Assembly (NCBI GenBank): GCA_022432975.1
Contig: CM039514.1
Span: forward strand, 11,718,668 to 11,782,667
Source of the DNA: Begonia masoniana
Taxonomy: Eukaryota > Streptophyta > Magnoliopsida > Cucurbitales > Begoniaceae
DNA: 64,000 nucleotides
Direction of reading: 5' to 3'
Program-made: the position numbers and the translations under genes
In this document: positions 35,330 through 47,100 of the stretch, piece after piece
Position numbering within the stretch: the first letter of the stretch is position 1
How the letters are laid out: each line of letters begins with the position of its first letter
The notes under the pieces: model-generated
Told to the model about the DNA's origin: nothing
Seen by the model: the letters and a program-made list of their open reading frames with translations, nothing else
Database searches by the model: none

Positions 35330-37986
35330 ATGGGGGGAAGAATTTCGAGGGCTTCCTCCTCTCGATCTAATTCATCGTCTTCATGGAGTGGTGGATATGC
35401 TCCATCGCCATATGACCATGAACGACCGAGTTATGCACCACAGCATTCCTATCCCCAGCAGCCGCAGCCGCAGCCGCAGCCGCAGCCGTACAATTACTCT
35501 GCTTCGCAAGAGTATTATGGAGGTGCTGATAATAGGAGAAGGCTTGAAAGGAGGTATTCGAGAATCGCCGATGACTACACTTCTTTAGAACAGGTAATAT
35601 TTATGTTAAATGGCCATTACTCGAGAGAAAAACTGAAGGAAAAGCAGTAAACAATGAGCCAAATCTGTCATTTTGGGTTGTCTTTTCTGCTGCTATTTGC
35701 ATAAGTAGTCGTATTTTGTTTACTGTCTTTCACTTGACCGATTTAAAAATTATGAAATTTTATCGATTTACAGGTGACGGAAGCTCTCGCACATGCTGGG
35801 CTTGAATCTTCTAATCTAATTGTCGGTATTGATTACACAAAAAGTAACGAGTGGACGGGTAAAGCTTTGTTTTTAATGCTTGGAAGCTAGAATGTAAGAT
35901 TTGTTGTTTGAGATGCTGACATTGGTTTTATATTTGTAAATAGGAGCAAGGTCTTACAATCGGAAAAGTCTACATCACATTGGTGATGGACTTAATCCTT
36001 ATCAACAAGCAATATCGATTATTGGTAAAACCTTGGCGGCTTTTGATGAGGATAACTTGATTCCATGCTTTGGATTTGGAGATGGTGATTCCTTAACTAT
36101 ATACTCTTGTAACTAAAAAATTTGCTGCCAATAAGATAATAAATGAATTTCTGTATTTGTTGACTTCTCAGCATCGACCCATGATCAAGACGTCTTCAGT
36201 TTCTTTCCGGATGAGAGATTTTGCAATGGATTTGAAGAAGTTTTGAGTTGTTATCAAGATATTGTCCCCCATCTTCGCCTTGCGGGTTTGTTTGTTGCTT
36301 CTTTTCCCTTCTTTGATCTGAAATCTTTCTTTTTTTTTTTCCAGTTACATTTGGACTCATGTAGTCATTTTGAGCAGGACCAACTTCATTTGCTCCCATC
36401 ATCGAAATGGCTATGACCATTGTCGAGAAGAGTGGGGGTCAGTACCATGTGCTGCTGATTATTGCTGATGGGCAGGTACTTGAATCCCTATCAATTTCGA
36501 TTACAGGAAAATCTTATGATACAATCTAGCTTATAATTTTGTATTTCATTAATTTCTTCTGATTATCATATCACTTACTTTAGTTTCATATCTCGGGTCT
36601 TTCTCCTCAGGTAACTAGAAGTGTAGATACTGCAAGGGGTAGATTGAGTCCTCAGGAACAGAGGACGGTCGACGCCATTGTTGAAGCAAGGTGATTGTCC
36701 TTTTCCATTTTGTTCTTCATAAATGTGTTCTGTTCTTATCTCAAGGATATCTTATACTGTAGCAAGTTCCCTCTGTCAATTGTTTTGGTTGGAGTTGGAG
36801 ACGGCCCTTGGGATATGATGAGGGAATTCGATGACAATATCCCTTCTCGAGCATTTGATAACTTCCAGGTAGTCTTGCATAAAACTCGTTTATTCACTCA
36901 GTTATAAATGTACTTATAATTTTAAATCCTGTTCCTTTCCTCTCCCAGTTTGTGAATTTCACTGAAATTATGTCCAAGAATGTCAGCCAGTCACGGAAGG
37001 AGGCGGAATTTGCTCTTTCAGCTCTAATGGAGATTCCGTCTCAGTACAAAGCAACCATAGAGCTCGGCATATTGGGGTGAGACTCGAGAAAAGACCTCTC
37101 TTTTTTTTCAATATAATTCCCAAATAATTTCGTTCATTGGGCAGTCGTCGAAATGGAAACGCGGCCGAGAGGTTCCCACTCCCGACGCCAATGTATGGTG
37201 CGTCGTCTTTCAGCAGTTCAAAGCCTTTTACTGGTTCAAAGCCTTCACAGTCTACTTCTAGTTATAAGCCAAGAGCGCCTGCTTATCCTGCTTACAGCAC
37301 TCCTATCAGTACAGCTCCATCTTCTACAACTTCTAATTATGATAACCAGGTCCGTATTGCACAGAGATATATGCTTGCTTCCATTTGGGGTTATGTCTGA
37401 GAGACGTATTGAATTGTTCTTAACAAAAGGGAAGCTCTTTTAAAATGGTTTCACAATAAAAGTTTCAAATTATTTAATACAGATTTCGGCGACACGGTTA
37501 GTTTCTCCATTTCAAACAGCTTCTCGTTTTCCTCTTTTTAGACCCAAAATTGTTTCAAATGCAGAAGTTAATAGTCGTTTTCTCTTCGTTTTTGCGATCA
37601 ATAGGGGGCTTATTCTACATAATTCTGATCCAATGAAGTTTTCTCTGCCATTCTGCATTTGAGTGAATGTGTTTCAAAGGCAAATTTACATGTATATAAA
37701 TCAGCTTTGAGGTGAAATTGACTGACGCCTTAACCTTGTCTTTGGTTTTGAGAACAGCTTTGCCCCATCTGCATTACTAATCCAAAGGACATGGCATTTG
37801 GCTGTGGACATCAGGTCAGTTTCATTTGTTTCTCCAATCAACCCGATTCCAGTCAATATTATATACTAATTGTCGGTTCTATTCCGGAGATTTCGTATGC
37901 TGCAGACGTGTTGTGAATGCGGACAAGACCTTCATACATGCCCTATATGTCGGTGCGACATCAACACGAGGATAAAGCTTTATTAA
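35330..37986 (+). CDS. RGLG: RGLG-type RING E3 ubiquitin ligase with copine/vWA domain
   Basis: Eleven exons: 35330-35593, 35774-35858, 35944-36084, 36172-36285, 36378-36475, 36611-36690, 36763-36868, 36949-37076, 37145-37349, 37758-37814, 37906-37986. They total 1359 bp, or 452 aa, with every junction in frame. The N-terminal MGGRISRASS is a myristoylation-type start (Gly2), so membrane attachment is expected. A Ser-rich and then Gln/Pro-rich linker follows ((QP)5). The copine/vWA domain spans about residues 90-340: NLIVGIDYTKSNEWTG, ALAAFDEDNLIPCFGFGD-like segment, VLLIIADGQ and SIVLVGVGDGPWDMM. The C-terminal RING is CPICITNPKDMAFGCGHQTC then CPICRCDI. RGLG ligases build Lys63-linked ubiquitin chains and act in auxin, ABA and drought signalling in Arabidopsis. 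The length and exon pattern fit RGLG1/2 (about 470 aa). No defect seen. Confidence 0.95.
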
Positions 37987-39062
37987 GCGGGTTTCTGTCT
38001 TCGAGTAACTGAAAACTCTTCATTTCTGTTGAAGAAAATGGTGGATGTGCAAGAATTTGTGGAGTGGAAGAGCGGAGGCAATTGAAATTATCTAAGTTTG
38101 TTTTGCCATGTACAGGATTTTATTTATTATATTAATTTTATCCAAAAAAAATTTCTTATTTTCTTATAACAATGACGCTAGTAACTACGCGAATGAGAGA
38201 GAGAAAGAGCTTGGATGTTAAAAGTATTTTGGTCATATCATTAAAGATTTGAATTTGAATTTTTCGGAGGTTTCCATAAACAATATGTCGTGATCACTGG
38301 TCGAGCCATAATTGCGTGGCACGGAGAAGCAGCTTGGCATGAGCTAAAGAGAGGGAGTTTGAAAATGGCGGAGTGGGTTCATGCCATGGCTGTGAGAAAA
38401 GCGATTGTGACTGAACAACTTTAGGTCATGGTTGTTGGCGAAGGACCGAACAATGAGTTTTATGAGAGGGAATAGGTCTCACTAAATTTAGACCATTACT
38501 ACGAGATAAGGAGGGGGAAGAAGTCGCAGGAGGAGCAACTTCGAGCCATGGCATTGAGTTTAGGAAAGGTATAGGCCGTAGCCAAGAGCCATTTTCTCTT
38601 AACCAATTTGCATGGCTAGTAGCCTATTCGGGTGAAAGCGAGCTTTGAAATAATTCACGGCCTTTGCATGATGTAGCAACCTCGAGCTGGCGTGACGTGT
38701 GTCGAATGTAACAATATGCTCAAGGTTTGAAGAATGGCTTGAAATTCAGACAATTGCAGATGATAGAACTATCAAATTTGCTCCTTGGGTGGCATGTGTT
38801 GCATGGAGCAAGGACGAACAACAAAAGACACAAAGCTTGACTGATCTATCAGTAATGAAACATTTAACTATAAACAATCTTTTTAGAGCAGAAAGATGAG
38901 CCGGTATCTGTCCCTAAATTCAATTTCACTTACAATTAGCAAAAAATAGATCTGTACATCTAATATTTCCCAACAGAAGCATGAGATTGGAAAAGGGTAT
39001 TTTTTTTTTAACTTCTTTCAAGGTGGCAAAAAAGCTAACCTAAATAAGTCTAGAAGAAGAAA
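37987..39062. other. Intergenic region between the convergent RGLG and RAB2 genes
   Basis: Expected to hold both 3' untranslated regions. 38250-38900 includes an unrecognised 66-codon frame (38699-38899) with no family match that I know. A run of T lies at about 38999-39011. No gene is supported. Confidence 0.4.
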
Positions 39063-41048
<1,986 letters not shown>

Positions 41049-41180
41049 GGCCAACAGAATGACTGTGTAAGAAGAGCGATGAAGACGAGAGAATAGCAGG
41101 AAATAAATAGTTCGGGCGATGACGATCATTTAACGACTTTGGGCTACGGCAAACGACATGTCGTTTCGTAACAGTTAACC

Positions 41181-43110
41181 TTGTTCACATTGCTACAAGC
41201 ATTTGATTTTGCCTCCCACATTGATAAATTAGCTCTCGATGTTTTTGTTCATGATCCCTTAACCACTCTCCCCCTTATAAGTCTGGGAGTTCCACCCGAT
41301 CTGCTCGATTATAGTTTGAGCGAGCATCCACAACCTTTTTGGAATGACCCTGCATTTACCACTTTTCCCAGCCTCATCGGTTTACTGATAAGTGTGTATT
41401 TTACACACTTATTATTACTTTTTACACTTGAATGGTTAAGTTTTTCTCAAGTATACGAACGAATTTGACGTAGTTTGCAAGTGTGCAGACAAATCATCTA
41501 AAACATAAGCTGAAAGAAGAAAGAAAGATCGGGTGGTGAAAACACAAAGGCAGCAAAACAATCGACAGCAAAACAATCGAAAATTATGCAAGAAAATAGA
41601 GAAGGTGGCTATCAATCGCCACAGTCCAGCGATCAATCACCACATGAATTCAAATATGGAAAGAGCAATTAATTCAATTTCCGTCAACTTGAGGAAGGAA
41701 AGAATCTCAACCACGGATCGATCTAATAGAGAAAGAAACATTAAATAAAAACCTAGCAAGCGAGAGGCGCTTTGGCGATAAAAACTGAACAGCGCTCGGG
41801 AGATTGAAGGCGAACAGAGGCTGCGATTTTAAGAACTTCGGCGATTTGGGCATTCTCTGGCGGCGATTGACAGAGCGGCGTTGAGCGATTCTGGCGAGCA
41901 GCTACCCAGTGATTTGGAGAGCATTTGGTCTTCGGGTATTCTGTATTCGGCAGAGGCGTTGAGCGATTCTGGCGAGAGGCGATTCTGGCGAGAGGGAAGT
42001 CGACGATTCCGACCAGCAGCACAGAAAAGAGGGCGATTTTCAAGAAGCAATTTTTGAATAACATAATCTTTATCCTTTTATTTATTTCATGTTTAATTAT
42101 GAACTCTATTAGTATTATTGTTTTCTTTTATTTAAGCATGAACTAAACTTTTTAACTAGGGCTACGATGTAGCCGGATGATATTTATTTTATGTTCTTCG
42201 TCTGATTATATTTATTGAGTATTTCTTCAAATATTGTTGGCGCATTTAATTTCTGTTCTTAAAGCCTGTAAATTTCTGATCAATCTTTATTTGATTTTTG
42301 GGGTGTTTTGAGACCGAGAGGTGATAAACAACCGTGCACTGAAATTAATGTCATGAATATACGTAGGCTAGAGATAGTTACGGTATTTGTGTGATCACTG
42401 TGATTTCTTGATTTATTTGTATTTGATTAATGCAGGATTTGAGACTGAGAAGTGATAACCCATTAATCAAATAAACTACGCAATGCTCGAGAGAGATTGT
42501 GATAGAATTTAGTGAAATCGATCATCAACATAGGAAGAATATTTATGAATATGATTGCGAAGAACTGAAATAAATATTGTCTTGGTGAAATCGTAGTACC
42601 TAGGCTTTTATTAATTTGATTTAATCTCAGTTTATTTGTCTTGCTATTTTAATTTAGTTTATTTTAATTGTTTTAGTCATTTATTTTAATTGCAATTATT
42701 AAAAATCATAAAAACGTGTGTTCAAATTTAGAATTAAGATTAATTGTTTCGATTATTGATTACAAGTCCTCGTGGGTTCGACACTCTATTTTATCACTGT
42801 ATTACTTGTTGCGACTCGTACACTTGCGAACTATTTTGCACAACATTTACACAACAATGGTCGCATTGCAAAAATTACGTTGATTTACATATGGACAACG
42901 ATCTTTCATTTTGTATTTATGTTACAATATCTTAGTAAGTTGACCGAAATCAACCTGATACCTATCATTTTTAAGCTTCGGCCTGTTCTTGATGAATGTA
43001 GGTATGAACACATCTGCTTAGTAGTTGTTAATGGACAATGGATGTGTGTGAGCAATCTGCCTTGGCCCCTGAGAGAACACCCTCATGAAAAGAAGAACGG
43101 AGAGTGCTGA
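41181..43110 (+). pseudogene. Unrecognised open frame split by a solo LTR
   Basis: Bases 41181-41385 encode FTLLQAFDFASHIDKLALDV then DPLTTLPLISLGVPPDLLDY, reaching FPSLIGL. If the solo LTR and one copy of its TTTAC duplication are taken out, the frame continues without a stop from 42851 (NNGRIAKITLIYIWTT) through CVSNLPWPLREHPHEK to a TGA at 43108-43110. No family comes to mind and no splice signals are clear. It may be an older gene or transposon remnant. The start is arbitrary. Confidence 0.35.
41386..42845 (+). mobile_element. Solo LTR (1460 bp), Tat/Athila-like, 5-bp target duplication
   Basis: Begins TGATAAGTGTGTATTTTACA and ends TTGCACAACA, with TTTAC on both sides (41381-41385 and 42846-42850). 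The end region (CGTGGGTTCGACACTC, GTACACTTGCGA) resembles that of the LTR at 43455-45108 on the other strand, so the two belong to related families. No coding sequence or primer site inside. Confidence 0.8.
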
Positions 43111-43402
43111 TAAGTCGAACATTGGATTCCTCCATCGACAACTTTATTTGTGTTCGTATTTTTTGGTGAATGAACTCTTTCCTATAAAAGGGTAGATTTA
43201 TTTGAAACATGTAGTTGTTCTTGAGCAGGGTTTAAATGGGAGGCTTTTGACTGTAAACTAGGCCGCTCCGAGAGGGACACGGCCGGAAAGATCACGACCA
43301 AGTGAACCTTCTTTCAGAATCTATGTTGGTAATTTGGTCTGGCAAGTGGACGATGCTCTTTTAGAACTAGTTTTCAGCAAGCACGGACGGGTGGTCAATG
43401 CG

Positions 43403-45108
43403 GGTGGTCACGCGGGTGACCCGGGTTCGATCCTCGACAACGGCGCCAAAAACTTGTTAGTGATTTTACACACTTACACGCAAGTGCACGTGTCGCTAAC
43501 GAAGTAATGAGTAAGTAAAGTATCGATCCCACGAGAATATTGTTAACTATGTTTAAATTTATTATAAAAATCTTATAAAAATATTAAAATGATAGATAAA
43601 AATAATTAGAATTAAATCTAAATAATGATGTAACAAAAGACAACAAAATAAATGAGGTTAAATCGATGAATAGAAGCCTTGGCTAGGATCGATTTATTCG
43701 TTACGATAATTTTACTACTGATGCTCTAGTAATGCTCTGCAGCATTGTTCATGAACAGCAAGAATTAAATAATTTCTAGGATTCTTTCGGTTTGCCTAGG
43801 TAAATTCAAATTAGAATTTCTTTCAACCTTGAAGGAATGTAACTAACATTGAATTTTATAATTGCCCTATTCTTATTGCCAATCGAATTAATGCTAACTA
43901 CGTTGTAACAATTTAATTCGATTAATTATTTGCGCATCTTAAAATTTATATCTATCTATCGATACAATATAAACATGGATTGTCAACCTATCTATCGATA
44001 TGATCTGACTTAGCAATGAATATCACAAATAATTGTTCAATAAACAATTGCATAAACAAAACCGAAATCGTAGCAAAAACCGTAACGAGTACTATCGTCC
44101 TAACCAAAATATGAGTTTAGCTACTAGACATAATTAAAATAAAAAAATAACAGTGTTCATAAAAACATAAAGCAATAAAATATAAAAGAAGAAGAAGAAG
44201 AAACTTCAAGAATGTCGTCGTTTCACTTTTCAGATCCAGCGTTCTTTAGCATACTTTCTTCCCTGAAAAATCTTACTTTTTATGCTCTCTGAGTCATACC
44301 CATTTTCTCTCTCCAATTTGTTTTTCCTTGATTTTTGCCTTTTCTCTCTCTCCAAATTAATTTTCCTTCTTTCAACATCACCATCTCAGCTTCATCTATT
44401 TTCTGTTCAAGTTGTCTATTCTCTTGTCTTTTAGCCCATTATTTTCTTCATCGTCCACTGCTTCTTTTATTGTCCATGGGTTTTTCTTTTTTAGTGCATT
44501 TCCATCGTCCACACTCTTTTGTTTTTTAGTGCTGCCCTTTTTAGATTGTCACTGTTTCCATCGTCCATTTACTTTTATTATCCACTGTTTTTGCATGCCA
44601 GGTGTCTTTTCTTCCTTTTTGTCGTCCACGGTCTGTTACTCGGTTATTGTCCATTTGCGTTTGTCGTTTAGCGTAATCTCAATTGTCCACACTGCTCAGT
44701 CGTCCACTTTCATTTGTTTTGATTTGTTTGCCTGATTTTAGCCTGCTTTTCCTCTATAAATCCACAGCCAAATAATACCAATTTCTTTTTCCCACATTCA
44801 GCGCAACAAATTTTCCAATTTTTCTTGATTTGATTCCTCTCTCTCCATAATCTTCAGCTTTTGAATTTGATTTTCCCTTTAATGAAATTGCATTCAAATA
44901 CGAAAATATAAAATTCGATTTAAAGAGAAAAATCTGCTTTTAATAGAGAATTTGCATGAAATATATTAAATTCAATCAAGACACAAATGTTGCAGCACTA
45001 TATAGAAATTATAGTAAATTCCTATCAATTTATTCTTGCATTCACTCAATTCATATAAGTTTTCTTATGTAATATTTGCATAAAATGACTATAAAATAAG
45101 AGTCATCA
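43403..45108 (-). mobile_element. LTR plus tRNA-Asp half inserted in the CP31-like exon, 12-bp duplication
   Basis: The 12-mer GTGGTCAATGCG of the exon occurs on both sides (43391-43402 and 45109-45120). Read on minus, the insert is an LTR beginning TGATGACTCTTATTTTA (45108) and ending CACTAACA (43455), then AGTTT, then the reverse complement of a 42-nt 3' half of tRNA-Asp, then four extra bases. No other internal retrotransposon sequence remains. LTR-retrotransposon integrase normally gives 4-6 bp duplications, so 12 bp is unusual. Confidence 0.8.
43407..43448 (+). other. 3' half of tRNA-Asp(GUC), including CCA
   Basis: Starts GTCACGCGGGTGACCCGGGT, i.e. at the GUC anticodon, includes the T-loop core GGTTCGATCC and ends AACGGCGCCA. 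Plant tRNA-Asp genes end in ..GGCAACGGCG without CCA, so the CCA here indicates derivation from mature tRNA through reverse transcription. Two or three bases differ from the usual plant tRNA. The 5' half is absent, so this is not a functional tRNA gene. Confidence 0.8.
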
Positions 45109-45402
45109 GTGGTCAATGCGAGGGTCATGTCGGACAGGGAAACAGGGCGTTCACGTGGATTTGGCTTCATTACGATGTCAAGTGAGACAGAACTAAACGA
45201 TGCCCTTGCTGCTTTAGATGGCTCAGGTTTGTTCACGACCCTTTAAAGCTGCTTCACTTTATTTAATCTTCCTACGACATAATTCTCCATTTCGGCAAAA
45301 CATAAGATGTGTTCCCGACATGTTTTCTTAAGCTGACTGTTGTTAAAAAAGTATAATTATTTAGCAACTATCAAATTATGTTTCTTTTAGTGCATCAACA
45401 TT

Positions 45403-46123
45403 TAGGGGTGGACACGGGCCGGTTCGGTCCGGTCTCGAGCCCGGATCGAAACCGGCCCGTATTTTCGGGAGAATTATCCCGAGGACCGGAACCGGTCCCA
45501 TGAAGTACCGGATCGAAATTTCAATCTGGTCCCGGTTCCTCCCAACCTTTTTTTTTTTAAACAGAAAACAAAATTTTCCCTAATTAACACAATTAACACA
45601 TACAGTGAGGAGTGAGGACAGAGACGAGCCGAAGACAGAGGACGAGGAGAGGGAGGTGAGGCGAGGCGACCAGGCGAGCTGATTTCAAAGACAGAGCCGA
45701 GCGCGAATCCGAAGACAGAGCCGAGCATGAATCGAAGCAGGGAGCACAAAGAATGGGAATCGGAGCAGCCGATCAGGGTTACGGAGATGGGAGAACGGAG
45801 CACGAGAGTCGCCAAGTCGGGAGTAGGGGGAACGGGAGTCGGGAGTCGCAGCTCGCAAGTCGGGGTCAGGGGTTGGGTGTTCGGGATTCTGGAACTGGAA
45901 GAGTGGAAGTGAACTGAAGTGAAAAAGCCGAGGGAAGACGAGTTGTTTTTAACCTTCGGTCCGGTTCTAGTTTTTCGGGAATTTAGGCCATGGACCGAGG
46001 ACCGGACCGAAAACCGGTGAGAAATTATGTTTTGGACCAAAGACCGAACCTTGGTCCTACGATGTGGGACCAAAACTGGACCGAAACCAGTGGTCCAATC
46101 CGGTCCCGTCCTGCCAATCCCTA
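45403..46123. mobile_element. Small hAT element (721 bp) in the pseudogene intron
   Basis: Starts TAGGGGTGG and ends CCAATCCCTA (inverted TAGGGATTGG). TCAACATT is duplicated on both sides (45395-45402 and 46124-46131), the 8-bp hAT signature. The interior is rich in CCGGTTCGGTCCGG-type words. It has no transposase, so it is non-autonomous. The long minus frame across it has no family match. Confidence 0.88.
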
Positions 46124-46389
46124 TCAACATTCATGTGCTGCTACATCAGTGAGTAATGAAATAGGCGAATAACTAAAAAAGCTGCTTTTTTAAAAGTGAT
46201 TTTAAAAGACAGTACTTGAAAACACCATCCTGTAAGAGGTTTCCTAATGTGTTCTATAACTAAGACACATATCAGCCCTTAAATCTTACAAGTTTTGTCT
46301 GGTTTGTGGTGCAGAGTCTAGATGGGAGGTCAATACGGGTAAATGTTGCCGAAGAACGACCCAGGCGGGGTTCTTCTTTTTCGTTCTAA

Positions 46390-47100
46390 TCGACACTATA
46401 CTCCGAGATTACTTCAAATCAAAGATGATCATCCAACTTTCCTTTACAAAGTTTGTATCTTTGGCTTAGGTTATGTAATGGGTTCATTATATTTTTTTAA
46501 ATAGTGATTATCACACGTCATTTTTATACTATTTTGGAAAATTTTAGCGATGGCTCAGCTAATTCTGTTGTGTCACTTTTTCGGAACATATTTATGTAAT
46601 CAATATGGGACTTCGAACTATGCAAAATCACCACAAGATTGTTACACTTAATTCGTTCCTCGTCGTAGTTTTCTTTGTGAATGAGGCTGCCCGACACGAG
46701 GGTGGGGAGGTGGGGTGGGTGTGGTCCTGATTCTTAGGCAAAATTTCAAGAAAAGTATGAGACAGCCTCTGCTTTCACTTTCTTTTTACTCCAAATGGAG
46801 AGTGAAATCAGGAAGCATGAGCATTTATGCAGTAATCATCAAGCTTCCATGATTAAACAAACTTAAATCTGAATCATCTTCTATATTATATGGATCTAAA
46901 CCTAATAAAATGAATGCTTATTAACAGAAAGTCAGAGTTTTAGTATAACCTGTCTCGCTATTGGCATATGTGAACCGCAGTATAAGCAAGGAAGAAGATG
47001 CTCTATGCTTCCTCTTTTCAGCAGATATATAAAGCCCTCAAAAACTTGAAGAAGCCATTATCAATTCTTTTGTGCAACAATTCTCCGAAACATAAGTAAT
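46390..47100 (+). promoter_or_regulatory. Upstream region of the SEO gene
   Basis: AT-rich DNA without another gene. The last 120 bp form the likely core promoter, with a TATA box at 47026 and the presumed transcript start near 47055. The SEO gene family is phloem-specific, but no element here can be assigned to that from sequence alone. Confidence 0.45.
47026..47033 (+). promoter_or_regulatory. TATA box of the SEO gene
   Basis: TATATAAA followed by GCCCTCAAAAA, 68 bp before the ATG at 47101. Spacing and sequence fit a plant core promoter. Confidence 0.7.

Larger units (their letters stand above)
43229..46389 (+). pseudogene. Chloroplast RNA-binding protein (CP31-like) 3' fragment, pseudogene
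   Basis: Exon A starts after TTGAGCAG at 43229. It encodes GLNGRLLTVN, a TAG stop where Lys is expected, [18 protein letters not shown] and the second RRM ([20 protein letters not shown]). It is then interrupted by the LTR insertion, and resumes from 45121 with [20 protein letters not shown] and ALAALDGS up to 45226. Exon B (46315-46389) encodes SLDGRSIRVNVAEERPRRGS then SFSF and a stop. RNP2 (RIYVGNL) and RNP1 (SRGFGFITM) are readable. The splice junction is one base out of frame. cpRNPs bind and stabilise chloroplast mRNAs. Here the transit peptide and first RRM are absent, and three independent lesions make it a pseudogene. Confidence 0.87.

Noticed and set aside
43391..43460. Functional tRNA-Asp gene
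   Set aside because: The 5' half, D-arm and A/B-box arrangement are missing and CCA is encoded, which plant nuclear tRNA genes do not have.
45474..46130. 218-codon minus frame over the hAT element
   Set aside because: Its borders coincide with the element's inverted ends, composition is biased (R/S/P-rich) and there is no recognisable domain.
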